A DNA stretch of 64,000 bases from Meandrina meandrites (Eukaryota > Cnidaria > Anthozoa > Scleractinia > Meandrinidae): assembly GCA_963693305.1 (NCBI GenBank), contig OY855905.1, forward strand, positions 37,339,637-37,403,636. Reading direction: 5' to 3'. The position numbers and the translations under genes were made by a program. The first letter of the stretch is position 1. Each line of letters starts with the position of its first letter. The notes under the pieces are model-generated. The model did no database searches and had not been told where the DNA came from. It was given only the letters and a program-made list of their open reading frames with translations. Shown here one piece after another: positions 54,406 to 64,000 of the stretch.

Positions 54406-55931
54406 CCATACAAATTAAATGGGTTTTTTTATACGTATCCATTTTTGCCGTAAGTAATCGAAGTTTTAGTCACATCCGAGTGACAAAGCTGACAGAATTT
54501 TCACGAAAGGTGTCAAATTTGAGCGAGGTTTGAGGCCCAAAGTCGGTAAAATACCATCTATATTTTAGCTTTGTTTGCCTCCAATCAAGATGGTGCTGGA
54601 AACCGTTGACCTGTCAATTGGTCTGCAGTGGAATACTGACATGAATTTAATTCAAAGTTGCTTCTCTATCAAAGCCAATTCAGTAGAAACCTGGTATGAG
54701 TAAGTTTGTTACTTTAGCTCTACTCTTTCCAAGATGGATACATTTAGCCAAATTATTATGAAAAATTCAATAGGCTTATTGAAAGAGGCAAATGCTTTGT
54801 TAAAGTTCTGACAATACTTTGTCCACAAACGTCTTGTGTAGCAGTTTTTTCATGACCTATGAAAAATTGTTAACTTGCTCTACTGCTTGTTCACTCTTAA
54901 AAGCAAAAAGTGTCGAATTTTAGATGTCGTGAAAAGGCTATTCAATATTATGAAAACAAAACTGGTGAAAAGCCGGTTCTCCGCTTGAAAATCCTTTTTT
55001 TTTTGTAAACTACGGTCGGCGCTTAACGATTCATTGGATTTTCAGCGATACCACTGAAACAAAGTCCATGGATGGAAGGCCAAAAAATTACACCGCATTT
55101 TCAGTTTTACATAATAGTCACATTACACGAAACATAACATGGCAATTATTTTCTTGTTAGAGTTTGTTTACCATGAGGTGAAGGACCTTTTGTTGAAAAT
55201 GTTTTCACTAATTGAACAAACTACGTTATTTATTAATAAAAAAACTCCGCCGTTGCTACCATAATGGAGGATGAAATTCATCTCGCAAGAAGGCGATGTC
55301 CTCAGTGAGGATAACAGAAAAGTGTAAATGATTTTTTGTGTGATGTGAAAAACGTTGTGTGCAACTAAAATCTGTTTTCAAATTCTTGATCGCCTTTGAT
55401 GATCAGGGTAAGTGAAATATCTTGCGGATGAAAGAGTTTGTAAACCAACCAGGTTTTCAAAATGTAGTTATGTTTCGTTCAATGCATTACTGGATGCTCC
55501 CTTTAGATTGATGCTATCAGAATATCATGGAACGTGTAGGGAATATTTGCGGTATTCGGCAATGAAAGCACACGGCTTAGATAATATGGAAATCAAATTA
55601 CTGCCTGCCCAGTTACCCAGCCTGAGCGAATGCGATTCAAAATAACAATGATTGCCTAATTTAGTGTTTTTCCGTAGTTTTATAAGACCATGACTACTCC
55701 TATGTATAGATAAGCGATACCTGGAATATAATTAAAATTTATCACCTCAGCTTTCTCATTGATATGCCCTTGAAGTAGCGAAGTATTGATTTTATAACGT
55801 TCAAAGTAGTTAAACCTATGCCTTCTGGTAACTCTTTGTTTAATTTTGAGAACAACAACTGCTACGCTCTCACAGCTAAGTCTCACACGACATCTTCATC
55901 CAAAACATAAAACCTGTTAAACTTATTTATT

Positions 55932-55958
55932 CCATTGGTTTTTTAAAGCCTATAAATA
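55932..55958 (+). promoter_or_regulatory. Core promoter of gene C (CCAAT-like plus TATA box)
   Basis: CCATTGG (an ATTGG/CCAAT element) at 55932 and TATAAATA at 55951-55958. Initiation would be expected near 55980, giving a short leader of about 60 nt to the ATG at 56039. The ATG at 55972 would fall upstream of that start. Confidence 0.6.
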
Positions 55959-56038
55959 GCAAGCGACGAGTATGGTAGGAAAAAATTCCTGCCTAACTTC
56001 TAATTTCATACTACACAGGAATATAGTTGGTTGGTCAA

Positions 56039-59000
56039 ATGAATGCGGTAGTTGTGTTGGCGTTCGCTACAAGTCTGGTTCTTCCAAGTGTAAAAGGTAT
56101 TTTGGTGTTGGCTCAGTTGATTGTTATATTTCCGTACCTTTTAACAAAGTAATTATAAATATGACAAACGCCTTCATGACGATAACCACTTTGTACATTC
56201 ATGGAACTAAGGAGAAACGATTTGCGAAAGGCAGGCCAGGCCAACAAGTCATCCTGACTTGTCTCTAATCCGTTTCAAGCATTCCCAATCTTCCCAACCT
56301 CGACCATTCTTTGTTTCTTCGGCTTTCTGTCGGCTTAATATCGTGTTTTTCTAAAAATGACATTGGAAGTTTCTTCTTATTGGATGGCAAGTTTGAACTT
56401 CACAAAATTACTTTATACTAGTTACATAGTTCCTTCAAGTCACCGCCATGGTCAGCAGTCAGTAATTGTAGTTTCGAAGAGAAGGTTAAAGACCATCCTC
56501 CTTCGTAAAACGGTGTTCTTTACATATATTCAACTAAGTAAATATAAACTTTAGTCCATTTATAAATAGGTTTTAATCTCGGAATAACTTAACTGAAATA
56601 TTTCCAACCAAAGTGGGCAAGAATGCTAAAATTAATGTTATTGGTAATACACAAAAGAATATATATGTAATACCCTCAGTCATTTCATTTTTATTACACT
56701 GATTAAGATACCTTTTAAATTTTTAGCAACTCTTGAGAGAGATGTCGTGACATACATCAACGTATTTCGTCATTTGCATGCCGCGGGACCACTTTTGGCT
56801 GATGACGTCATCCAGAAAAGCGCGCAAAATGCGGCCACGATATTTATGAGAACGAAAAGTAAAGATACTGTCCCGATTTACAGATATAGCGCCAACTTTT
56901 GTACTTACAGTGGCTCTGAAGCAAACCTGGATCGAACATGTGTGATATCATGGTATGTCTCAATGAAGTATTACGTTTGGTGCAATCCAAGAGCTGAGGG
57001 CCAAGCTCTGCCATTTGTCAACATGATTTGGAAAGCCAGCACCAAAGCAGGAGTAGGAATAGCGAAGGGCAATGATGGAACTTACTATGTGGTTGTGTAC
57101 ATTGCTTTGCAAGATGAAAACAATGTCGCAGGCAACGTGCCGCCGGTAAAAAGTACGTAAAATGAATGTTAAAAATACAAATTCCTTGCGGATCTTGGTA
57201 TATTATAGTAATGGACGCTAAAAACACAAATCGCCGGGCTTTTAAAATTGCATCTGCAGTAAAACAGAATGTCGTTGCTGATAAAAATTATAGCTAATCA
57301 TATTTAGTTATGTTTAAATGGCGCAAATGTTCCTGCAACTCTCCATGAAATCATGCAAAAATTTTATACGCAGTAATGACATCGATATCTTCATTTTTTC
57401 GCAGTTGTTATGGAGGCAAGTCCAAAAGGTAGGAAGATCTTCGACTTTCTTTTCAGAATTGTCAACATTATTGCATTTCCATATATCCAGAAATATTTCT
57501 TTGATTTTCAGCCAAGTGCCCCTCAGGCTACTCACGATTTGGTACTTCTTGCTTCAAGTACGAAACAACAGCGGTGACCTGGGACGAGGCCGTAACACGC
57601 TGCGCTAGAGAAAATGCGACACTGGCGTCAATCCGAAGTGCCAAAGAGGAAGAATTTGTAAGAGACTTACAAAAGAAAACGGGATCAGGTGTAGAGACTT
57701 GGATAGGTAGGATGCGTGGTTCGTAAAGCTATTTATAGAAGTACAACTGAATTGTGTCGTTTCAACAGCTTCTCTTACAATTACCTCATTAGTTATTACG
57801 GGCACTCTCTTGTGGTTGGCCCGACCAAAACCCTCGTCAATCATCAAGAACCTCAAAAATACGCCAATCCTGTTAACATGATCAAGCTTCGGTTGCTTAA
57901 TTTTGACTAATATACCTACTGCAGCTTTATTTGTGGAGATCATGTATGTTATTTGCAGGTCTGCACGATAATTTGCACGAAGGACGTTTCAAATGGTTTG
58001 ACGGACTAAGATTCCATAAGCATGTGTGTGTACCGGTGCACGCGGATGGCGGAAATTTGGAAAACTGTGTGGCATGGAGCATTAACAAGGCAAAAGGTTG
58101 CTGGGATGACAGGCGCTGCAATGAGAAGATCCCTTTCACATGCAGGATCCCTGTTGAAGGTAGTTGAAAGCTTCTTATGACAACAAGTATAGCGATTTAA
58201 ACAGTAGCTCGTGGACTAACTGACTGTCCGCGCTGTAACGCTGTGATGACAAATCAACCGTTCCGCTCGTTGATAAATCCGATGAGAAAACAAGCCAAGT
58301 ACAATTATTCAGTTCGCTGTTTACTGTTGATCGCTCAATACCGGCGCTTACTGTTTTTTGATTTTCCAGCATAAGGTGATACAAAATTTCGTTGCCTGGT
58401 TAGCAGTTTTCGTGTTAACTCTGAAGTGAATCATCGTTTCAGACCTTGGTACACACGTAAGAGATCAACTTGAACTCATTTAAATCCTTTCTAATAATTA
58501 CTCATTACAACAGGGAAATCAACTTACCGAACAGAGGTTTTGTTCAAGAAATTTCGTTGGAGACCAAATTACAAAGATAAGAATTCCAAGGCATACAGAG
58601 ATCTAGTGAATGGCATCAAAGTAACGGTATGTAAATATAACAAGCACGTGATGCTTGTAAACGTTTATGTTATATGGCAGCAGGGGACGTAATTAAAGAA
58701 CCCACACACTTATCGAAAAGAGTAGGGCGCGGAGTTCCTGGCGTTGTGGTCTGGCCTTGTTTCACGGGTTGGTACTTCACATAGGGTAAACTTCATTGCG
58801 CCTTCCCGACCGAATTGTCCACAAAGGTCGAAACAGGTCCATGGCTTTCTACTTACATTTATGTTCTACTATTACATCACTATTTTCTATTTTGACATCT
58901 GTCATTTCAGCTCTATCCCAGTTGGATTACACCTCCAATTCATCTAGTGCTTAGCATTCATGTCGCGTGTAAGAGTTTCAGGCATGTTTATAATTTTCTT

Positions 59001-62000
59001 TTTTTTTCGTTTAAGTTCAAAGAAATCTTCACACGGATGTCAGGAAAGAAGAAGGGAGGCTTCAGAAAAGTCAAAGTCAAAGGCGTTAGGTATTATTTCC
59101 TTTCCTCCTCGGATTAAACCGTTTTAAATTATGGTAAACATACTTTTTTCTAATACTATTCTTCCTTTTTTTTTTGTTAACTAGAGCGATCGCTTTCAAG
59201 GGAAGGTAAGTTTTAAAAAACATTGGCTTGTCAATATTTAAAACATAAGTGTCCCATTGACTTAGCAGTTTAGGGGAAAATCCTATGAACGTTGGCCGAA
59301 AAGAAAAATCAACTTAGTTTAATAAATTTACTGACTTATCCAATTGATGAGACCAGTTAAGAAAGACAGACATCTATGGCACTCTGATTACTTATTCCTA
59401 TTAAGTGGTTGCAGATGCGATACTTGACATGGTAAACCCTGTCGCCCAACGAACATGTTCCACAGATGCCATAATTAACATTCAGAATTACCTGCACGTT
59501 TTCAAAACAGAGACTGCAATGTGAAGCAAGGCCGAAAGCATAGCACATGACTGTTTCATGCCATAGCGAAATCAGTATATTGTAGTATTAATTCGGTAAG
59601 TCGGATTGTCGCTATGGTCACCATTTCATTCATCACCCAATAGGCCTGCCGGCTTGGGGATTGCAGTGTCAGTCAAGTTCAGATCCTTCACGCCAGACCC
59701 AACACTCCGATTCCAGAAATTTCTGCGTCCGTCAGAGAAGCTTATAAGTATGGTTATTGACAAACCAGGTAAAGCATCATTAAGTTCTCTTTTGTTAATT
59801 TTTATTTGCTCATATTTTTCTAAAATAAACTACTCGTTTCAAATAATACATTCCCCATTCCAACGGCTGAGCGGGTTCTTCCAAAGTCATGAACTGCCTC
59901 GGTCAGAATAAAAAGGTTGGAGATCACTTTTCTTGGAAACTTCAAACACATCAACCAAAACCTCTTTTCCTTGAAATGGATGCATGGTCCCAATAGGATG
60001 GTATCAAACATTCGGAAAATAAAATTATCATCATCACCTTGAAGGAAATAAAAGATCTAAATCGGATGAATAGTATAAATAAGGGGAAAACACAAAGCTC
60101 TGTTATTTCACAATTTAAAAGCATTATACCTAATCAGGACCTCACTGCCCTAGCTGCAAACGTCAGTGACTGTCGAGTCTGCAACCTATGCCAAGAATGA
60201 CTGATCGTTTAGATAACTTTTACAATTAATTGTAACACATTTGTAGTTTTAAGTTTAGTTAATAGTTGTAATAAGGTCTTTATATATATGCGTCCACAAA
60301 CTTCTGTTATTTCACATTTTCACTTCCACCATTGCAGCTGCACGGTTTTATAGAGAACAAACTAGTTTTCCTCTCCGTACGCTCATAAACGCCGTTAAAA
60401 CGTGGACGTCTTTTATTTTAGGCTCGCTTCAAGACTGACTTGTCCGTTATCACTAAATTATGTTTCTTCTTTTTTTTCAGATAAAGTGGAAGGCAAAACA
60501 GGTAAAAACGAAAATAATGATTTACTGTTTCTGTGGCTGATCATGAGTAATTAATTTTAATACGATCTAAACTTGCAATTCGATGCTGCAATTTCTAGCA
60601 GGTTGCTTTGTATCGACTATGCCGTTTGCTATAATACAAACGGGAAACGTTTGAAAGGGATATTATTTTCTCTCAAGCAGTAGACTATATCATTGTTTAG
60701 TCAACATATTTTATTCTTTTTTCCAAAGTGTGACAATTCAAATGACCTCTGCTAATAAGTATGCACTTTCCTTTAGCGCAGTTTGAGTTCTGTTAGATAT
60801 TTTCAAAATAAAATTTGGCACATTTTCAACTTGGGCACATTGGCAGTGATAGGGTTAATCAAGTGTTTTCTTACTTTTTCTAAAGGAAAAGCAGGAAACT
60901 ACTGCTACGGTACATGTAATAATCACGGTAGATGCACCGCATTGCACCAGTCATCTTATGGTTACTACCATGGGTACCACTACCATGGGTACCCTGCACC
61001 TTCCCCTCCGCCATATGCCACTCCAGCGTACTCTGTGTACCACCCAGGAAATGTGCAGACAGTGACAAGCACCAGCGATCCGTACCCATCAGCATGTCCA
61101 GCGTCGTGCAGTCAGCATTCCACTCTGGACTGCTACATGCAATGCAATGACGAATGCTGTGAAAGCAGGAATGGCAAGAGGAAATGGAAGTCCAACGCCA
61201 TGACAGCCATGATCAAAGAAAAATCTCCAAAACTTAATGATGACCTCAACGAGGAAGAAAGAAAACGGCCTAAGCCCGAGCCTGATGATTTAGATGGCAA
61301 AGCGATGGATTCGCTGCATAACACCACAGGGACACACAACAATGTAGAAGAAGCGGAAGACGTTATTGCAAATCTTAAGAAAAAGATAAAGACTCTTAAA
61401 ATTCGTCTAAAGAAAAAGAATCAACCTAAACAACACAACCATCTCGACAAGCTCACGACTGATTCAATTGAAACAAATGATGACTATACCTCCGACAAAA
61501 CAGAGCTATTTAGTTATGATGAGAAGGACAACGACAGATACGACCAAGAAAAAAACCAGTCGACAACAACTACACACGATCTCATTAACGATTACCCAGA
61601 ACCAAACACTTTGGATGAAGAAGATGCTAATAATGGGCCGACAAACGACACATCTTCCATCTTGAACGACAAGCTCACAAGTGATTCAATTGAAACAAAT
61701 TACGACTATAACAGAACCAACACCAACAAAACCGAGCTACTGAGTTATGATGAGAAGGGCAACGATAGATACGACCAAGAAAAAAACGAGTCGACGACAA
61801 CTGCACACGATCTCATTAACGATGACTCAGGACCACGCACTTTGGATGATGAAGAAGATACAAACAATGGGCCGAAAAATGACACAACTACCATCTTGAA
61901 TGGAAGCGAATATAAACAAGAAGACAGCATAGGCATTACAAATAACGACAATAAACCAGCCGTACAAAATAACTCTACAATAAACGAAGAGAACACGATT

Positions 62001-62303
62001 GAAACAGCCCAACACCCCAGTGTCCAGATCACAAATGAACTTTTTGATGAAAAGAAGAAGCCAAATAAAAAAACCTCTGTTGATACAAACGAACGTGAAG
62101 ACAAAATTGTCGAAGAAGGCAGCATGAAGGAAACTAAGAGTATGAATTCTGAAATTGACCCACCGAGTGAACGAGGACTTTACAGTTTACAGGATTCCGC
62201 CATAGACCCAACGGAAGAAATGTTAGACGAAGAAGGAATTGATGACGTTGGCAAATTTGGTAGAAAAAGGAATTTGATCCTCAAAAAGAAAAAGCCAGAT
62301 TAA
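56039..62303 (+). CDS. Gene C: secreted CAP-CTLD-SEA-CRD protein with acidic tail (NOWA-like), 9 exons plus cassette
   Basis: Exons: 56039-56096, 56727-57152, 57512-57706, 57959-58159, 58514-58626, 59016-59089, optional 59185-59205, 59644-59768, 60481-60501, 60886-62303. Phases agree; 876 aa without and 883 aa with the cassette. The start is chosen because MNAVVVLAFATSLVLPSVK is a clear signal peptide, sits about 60 nt after a predicted TATA-driven start, and splices in phase to the CAP exon. Domains by residue: CAP 20-160, CTLD 163-293, SEA-like 294-397, Cys/Tyr/His-rich degenerate CRD 407-420, Tyr/Pro spacer, CRD about 475-496, then a disordered acidic, Asn-rich tail to 876. It is tandem with gene B and shares its second-half module, so it is a likely paralog. 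Nematocyst or matrix function is inferred. Confidence 0.82.
56727..57152 (+). other. CAP/SCP domain of gene C (exon 2)
   Basis: Reads TLERDVVTYINVFRHLHAAG, CVISWYVSMKYYVWC, PFVNMIWKASTKAGVGIAKG and TYYVVVYIALQDENNVAGNV. The first His (RHLH) is kept. The GEN Glu, the WY-x-E Glu and the GHFTQ His are all replaced, as in gene B. Confidence 0.85.
57512..58159 (+). other. C-type lectin-like domain of gene C (exons 3-4)
   Basis: CPSGYSRFGTSCFKY, VTWDEAVTRC, LASIRSAKEEEFVRDLQ, TWIGLHDNLHEGRFKWFDG, GNLENCVAW, GCWDDRRCNEKIPFTCRI. The fold residues are kept. The EPN segment is lost (VPVHADGGN) and WND is WDD, so classical calcium-dependent sugar binding is unlikely. Confidence 0.9.
58514..59768 (+). 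other. SEA-like domain of gene C (exons 5-7)
   Basis: GKSTYRTEVLFKKFRWRPNY, SKAYRDLVNGIKVTFKEIFT, FRKVKVKGV and AGLGIAVSVKFRSFTPDPTL. The F-x-N/K...L...V...F pattern and roughly 105-residue length fit SEA. It is richly basic, unlike the acidic tail that follows. No G-S-V-V-V cleavage motif. Confidence 0.65.
59185..59205 (+). other. Candidate 21-nt cassette micro-exon of gene C
   Basis: AACTAG precedes and GGTAAG follows AGCGATCGCTTTCAAGGGAAG-length coding of 21 nt. Insertion adds seven residues (RAIAFKG-type) and keeps phase 2 on both sides. Gene B has no counterpart. Confidence 0.5.
60886..62303 (+). other. Cysteine-rich domain and acidic repeat tail of gene C (exon 9)
   Basis: A first Cys motif, CYGTCNNHGRC, looks like a broken CRD. 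After a Tyr/His/Pro spacer comes CPASCSQHSTLDCYMQCNDE plus CC (C-x3-C-x7-C-x3-C-x3-CC). The remaining about 390 residues are Asp/Glu/Asn/Lys-rich with two 222-nt repeats at 61446-61667 and 61668-61900. The end is basic (KFGRKRNLILKKKKPD), with stop TAA 62301-62303. Confidence 0.85.
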
Positions 62304-62474
62304 AATAACTTTGAAATGACAACTTTTTCGATTTGCACTTTCAGATAGCATTAGAGGAGAACTGATTCGCAAATTTAAAACTGTATTCACTTTCTACCCC
62401 CATTAGTCATTTTCACATACAATGTAATCTGTTTAACTCACGCCCTCCTTCCAAAAAGCAGCAACCTTGTTTGT

Positions 62475-62480
62475 AATAAA
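62475..62480 (+). promoter_or_regulatory. Polyadenylation signal AATAAA of gene C
   Basis: It lies about 172 nt downstream of the stop codon. Confidence 0.6.
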
Positions 62481-64000
62481 CATCCCTCTTTATAGTGTTT
62501 TTGTTATAAGCACTCTTATCCCACTAAGTGCACTATTATAATAACCACCAATATTATAACAGCAGTATAGTAACTAACACTTTCAACATGTGTCCAATAT
62601 TGGCGCTAGAGTGCCGAGTCTAGTTAAGATTTGAGTTTTACGTTTTACTCATTAAATAAGATGAAACCACCTTCTGGTTGTACTTTGGGTAAGTACAAAA
62701 AATTAATAACAATAATCAGAAAATTAACAAAACAAATAACTACATAAATAGACTAAAATTTTAGGAACTGAAAAAAATCCCGGCATTTTGGAGCTCGTTG
62801 TGAAATTCCCTCGCTTCTATGTTCCAAGCCGATTGCCGAGTGAAATGTGAATGGCTATCTGAAAACGGCTATAGGTGTCACTTACAGTTTGTATCTTGCT
62901 CAAGCGCCTTTTTTGGACTTACAAAATCGTATTTGGTATATTGATCAGCCTTAAAAAATAAAGAAATGTCCAGAATAAATAATTTTCATGATGAAATCGT
63001 GTCGATTCCATTTTTTTCTTGAAAAATGTTTACAGTTTTCTAAGGGAATAACTGCTACTTACCAAGAAAGGACTTCTGTACTTACTACTTGTGTTAACTT
63101 TTTTCAAGCTATGAACTTTATATCGAACATTGCGTCGGTTCGGCTGGGCAAAACCTTTTGGGCAATCCTCTTCCCTCTTCCCCGAGCCATATTTACCCAT
63201 CGTTTATAGGAGGGAAGTTGTCCCTGCCAACCGAGCCAAAAATTGGCCCCACCGGTTTTAAGCATGCTCTTTATTCAGACTTGTCCCTGGTAGGCGAGTG
63301 AACAATAGCCAATTGAAAGTGTTTAATGAAAAATTGGGCGCGCCTTCAGAGTCACCCTACCTTTACTAGTGACCACCCAAGGTTACCCTGCTCCCCAACT
63401 GCATGAAAATCGATTGTGAACATATTCTGCTTTTATTTAGTCTTAAATCAGGTGTATATTGTTTCTGTACCATAGAAAAACCAACAGAATTGTGTTAAGT
63501 TTGCATGTGACGGTCGAAGCAAAATTGAAAGCGAAGTTTGTGTAATCACTAGCTGACAGAAGATTATCAGTGTCACGCTGTGCACCTACAAAGGACAATA
63601 ATCGATAGCGTAACACATTGCGGCTTCCAAAATAATGTACGTACGATGTAATGATCCTCGTTTACCTTCCTTGGTCATACAACTTCGTAAAATAAAAAAA
63701 ATTCGAAATGAGCCACGGCAGTGTTGATCAAAATACGTTTTTAATCTAAAAAGTCAGCCCTGTTCACCACTGTCATCCAGTAGAGGGGGGCTCATATCCG
63801 GGGGAGGGCGAAGGAGGGTTTATAAGCGGATGTATTTTTTGGATATACAGGTAGATGGGCCTATGACCAACAGGGGCGCTTATAATCGGAATTTTACGGT
63901 CTACTGTAATCTGCTTATTAGCTTTCACTCGTAATCTCACCAAATTGTCAAAGAAGAATAGTGCCGTAACTGTACGTAATATGACAAAACTAGATGAAAA
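62481..64000. other. 3' flank of gene C, no gene seen
   Basis: No supported coding exon or RNA gene. A G-rich stretch at 63784-63860 with TATAAGCGG-like words may be part of a repeat, but no second copy is present to compare. Confidence 0.45.

Larger units (their letters stand above)
52735..56038. other. Intergenic region between genes D and C
   Basis: No convincing coding exon seen on either strand. It holds a foldback element (54237-54405) and, at the right end, the gene C promoter. Confidence 0.55.

Noticed and set aside
55412..55645. 77-aa plus-strand ORF
   Set aside because: Composition is not clearly protein-like, there is no signal peptide or domain, and no splice partner was found.
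55972..56268. 98-aa plus-strand ORF starting at 55972
   Set aside because: Its ATG is within 21 bases of the TATA box, and the shorter frame from 56039 with a donor at 56097 fits a signal peptide.
52021..57152. Gene D signal exon as the first exon of gene C
   Set aside because: It is in phase, but 56039-56096 provides a nearer signal exon with a good TATA box, so two genes are preferred. It is kept as an alternative to test.

Overview
The window is eukaryotic nuclear DNA, most likely from a cnidarian and probably an anthozoan such as a coral or sea anemone. The evidence is intron-rich genes with GT-AG borders, AATAAA signals, many MITEs and tRNA-derived SINEs, and secreted proteins built from CAP, C-type lectin and minicollagen-type cysteine-rich domains. 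That last combination is known from the cnidarian nematocyst outer-wall antigen NOWA. The organism call is inference; no species can be named from sequence alone.

Layout. (1) 1-5172, plus: the 3' end of a large serine-rich, internally repeated, probably intracellular disordered protein, open at the left edge. (2) 6638-23696, minus: gene A, reconstructed here as 21 exons with consistent phases (4278 nt, 1425 aa). Order: signal peptide, PLAT, F5/8C, acidic linker, LamG, F5/8C, TSP1, F5/8C, linker, TSP1, TSP1, LamG. (3) 23697-28505: divergent intergenic region with a SINE. (4) 28506-48083, plus: gene B, 22 exons (3336 nt, 1111 aa). Order: signal peptide, basic site, PLAT, LamG-like, EGF, Thr/Pro mucin repeat, CAP, CTLD, SEA-like, two minicollagen-type cysteine-rich domains. 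(5) 48084-52020: mostly repeats. (6) 52021-52734, plus: gene D, a small two-exon secreted Asp-rich protein. (7) 56039-62303, plus: gene C, 9 exons plus a 21-nt cassette micro-exon (876 or 883 aa). Order: signal peptide, CAP, CTLD, SEA-like, degenerate plus intact cysteine-rich domain, long acidic repeated tail. (8) 62304-64000: 3' flank with no gene seen.

How they fit together. A and B are head to head, both start with a signal-peptide exon followed by a PLAT domain, and the PLAT domains are cut by introns at the same places and phases. B and C are tandem and share the CAP-CTLD-SEA-CRD module with matching phases; C looks like B without its PLAT/LamG/EGF/mucin front. The locus therefore looks like a small cluster of extracellular, possibly nematocyst or matrix, proteins grown by duplication and exon shuffling. 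Function is inferred from domains only.

All exon models were assembled by eye from splice signals, reading-frame continuity and domain homology. The summed exon lengths of A, B and C are all multiples of three. UTR exons and alternative forms cannot be seen.
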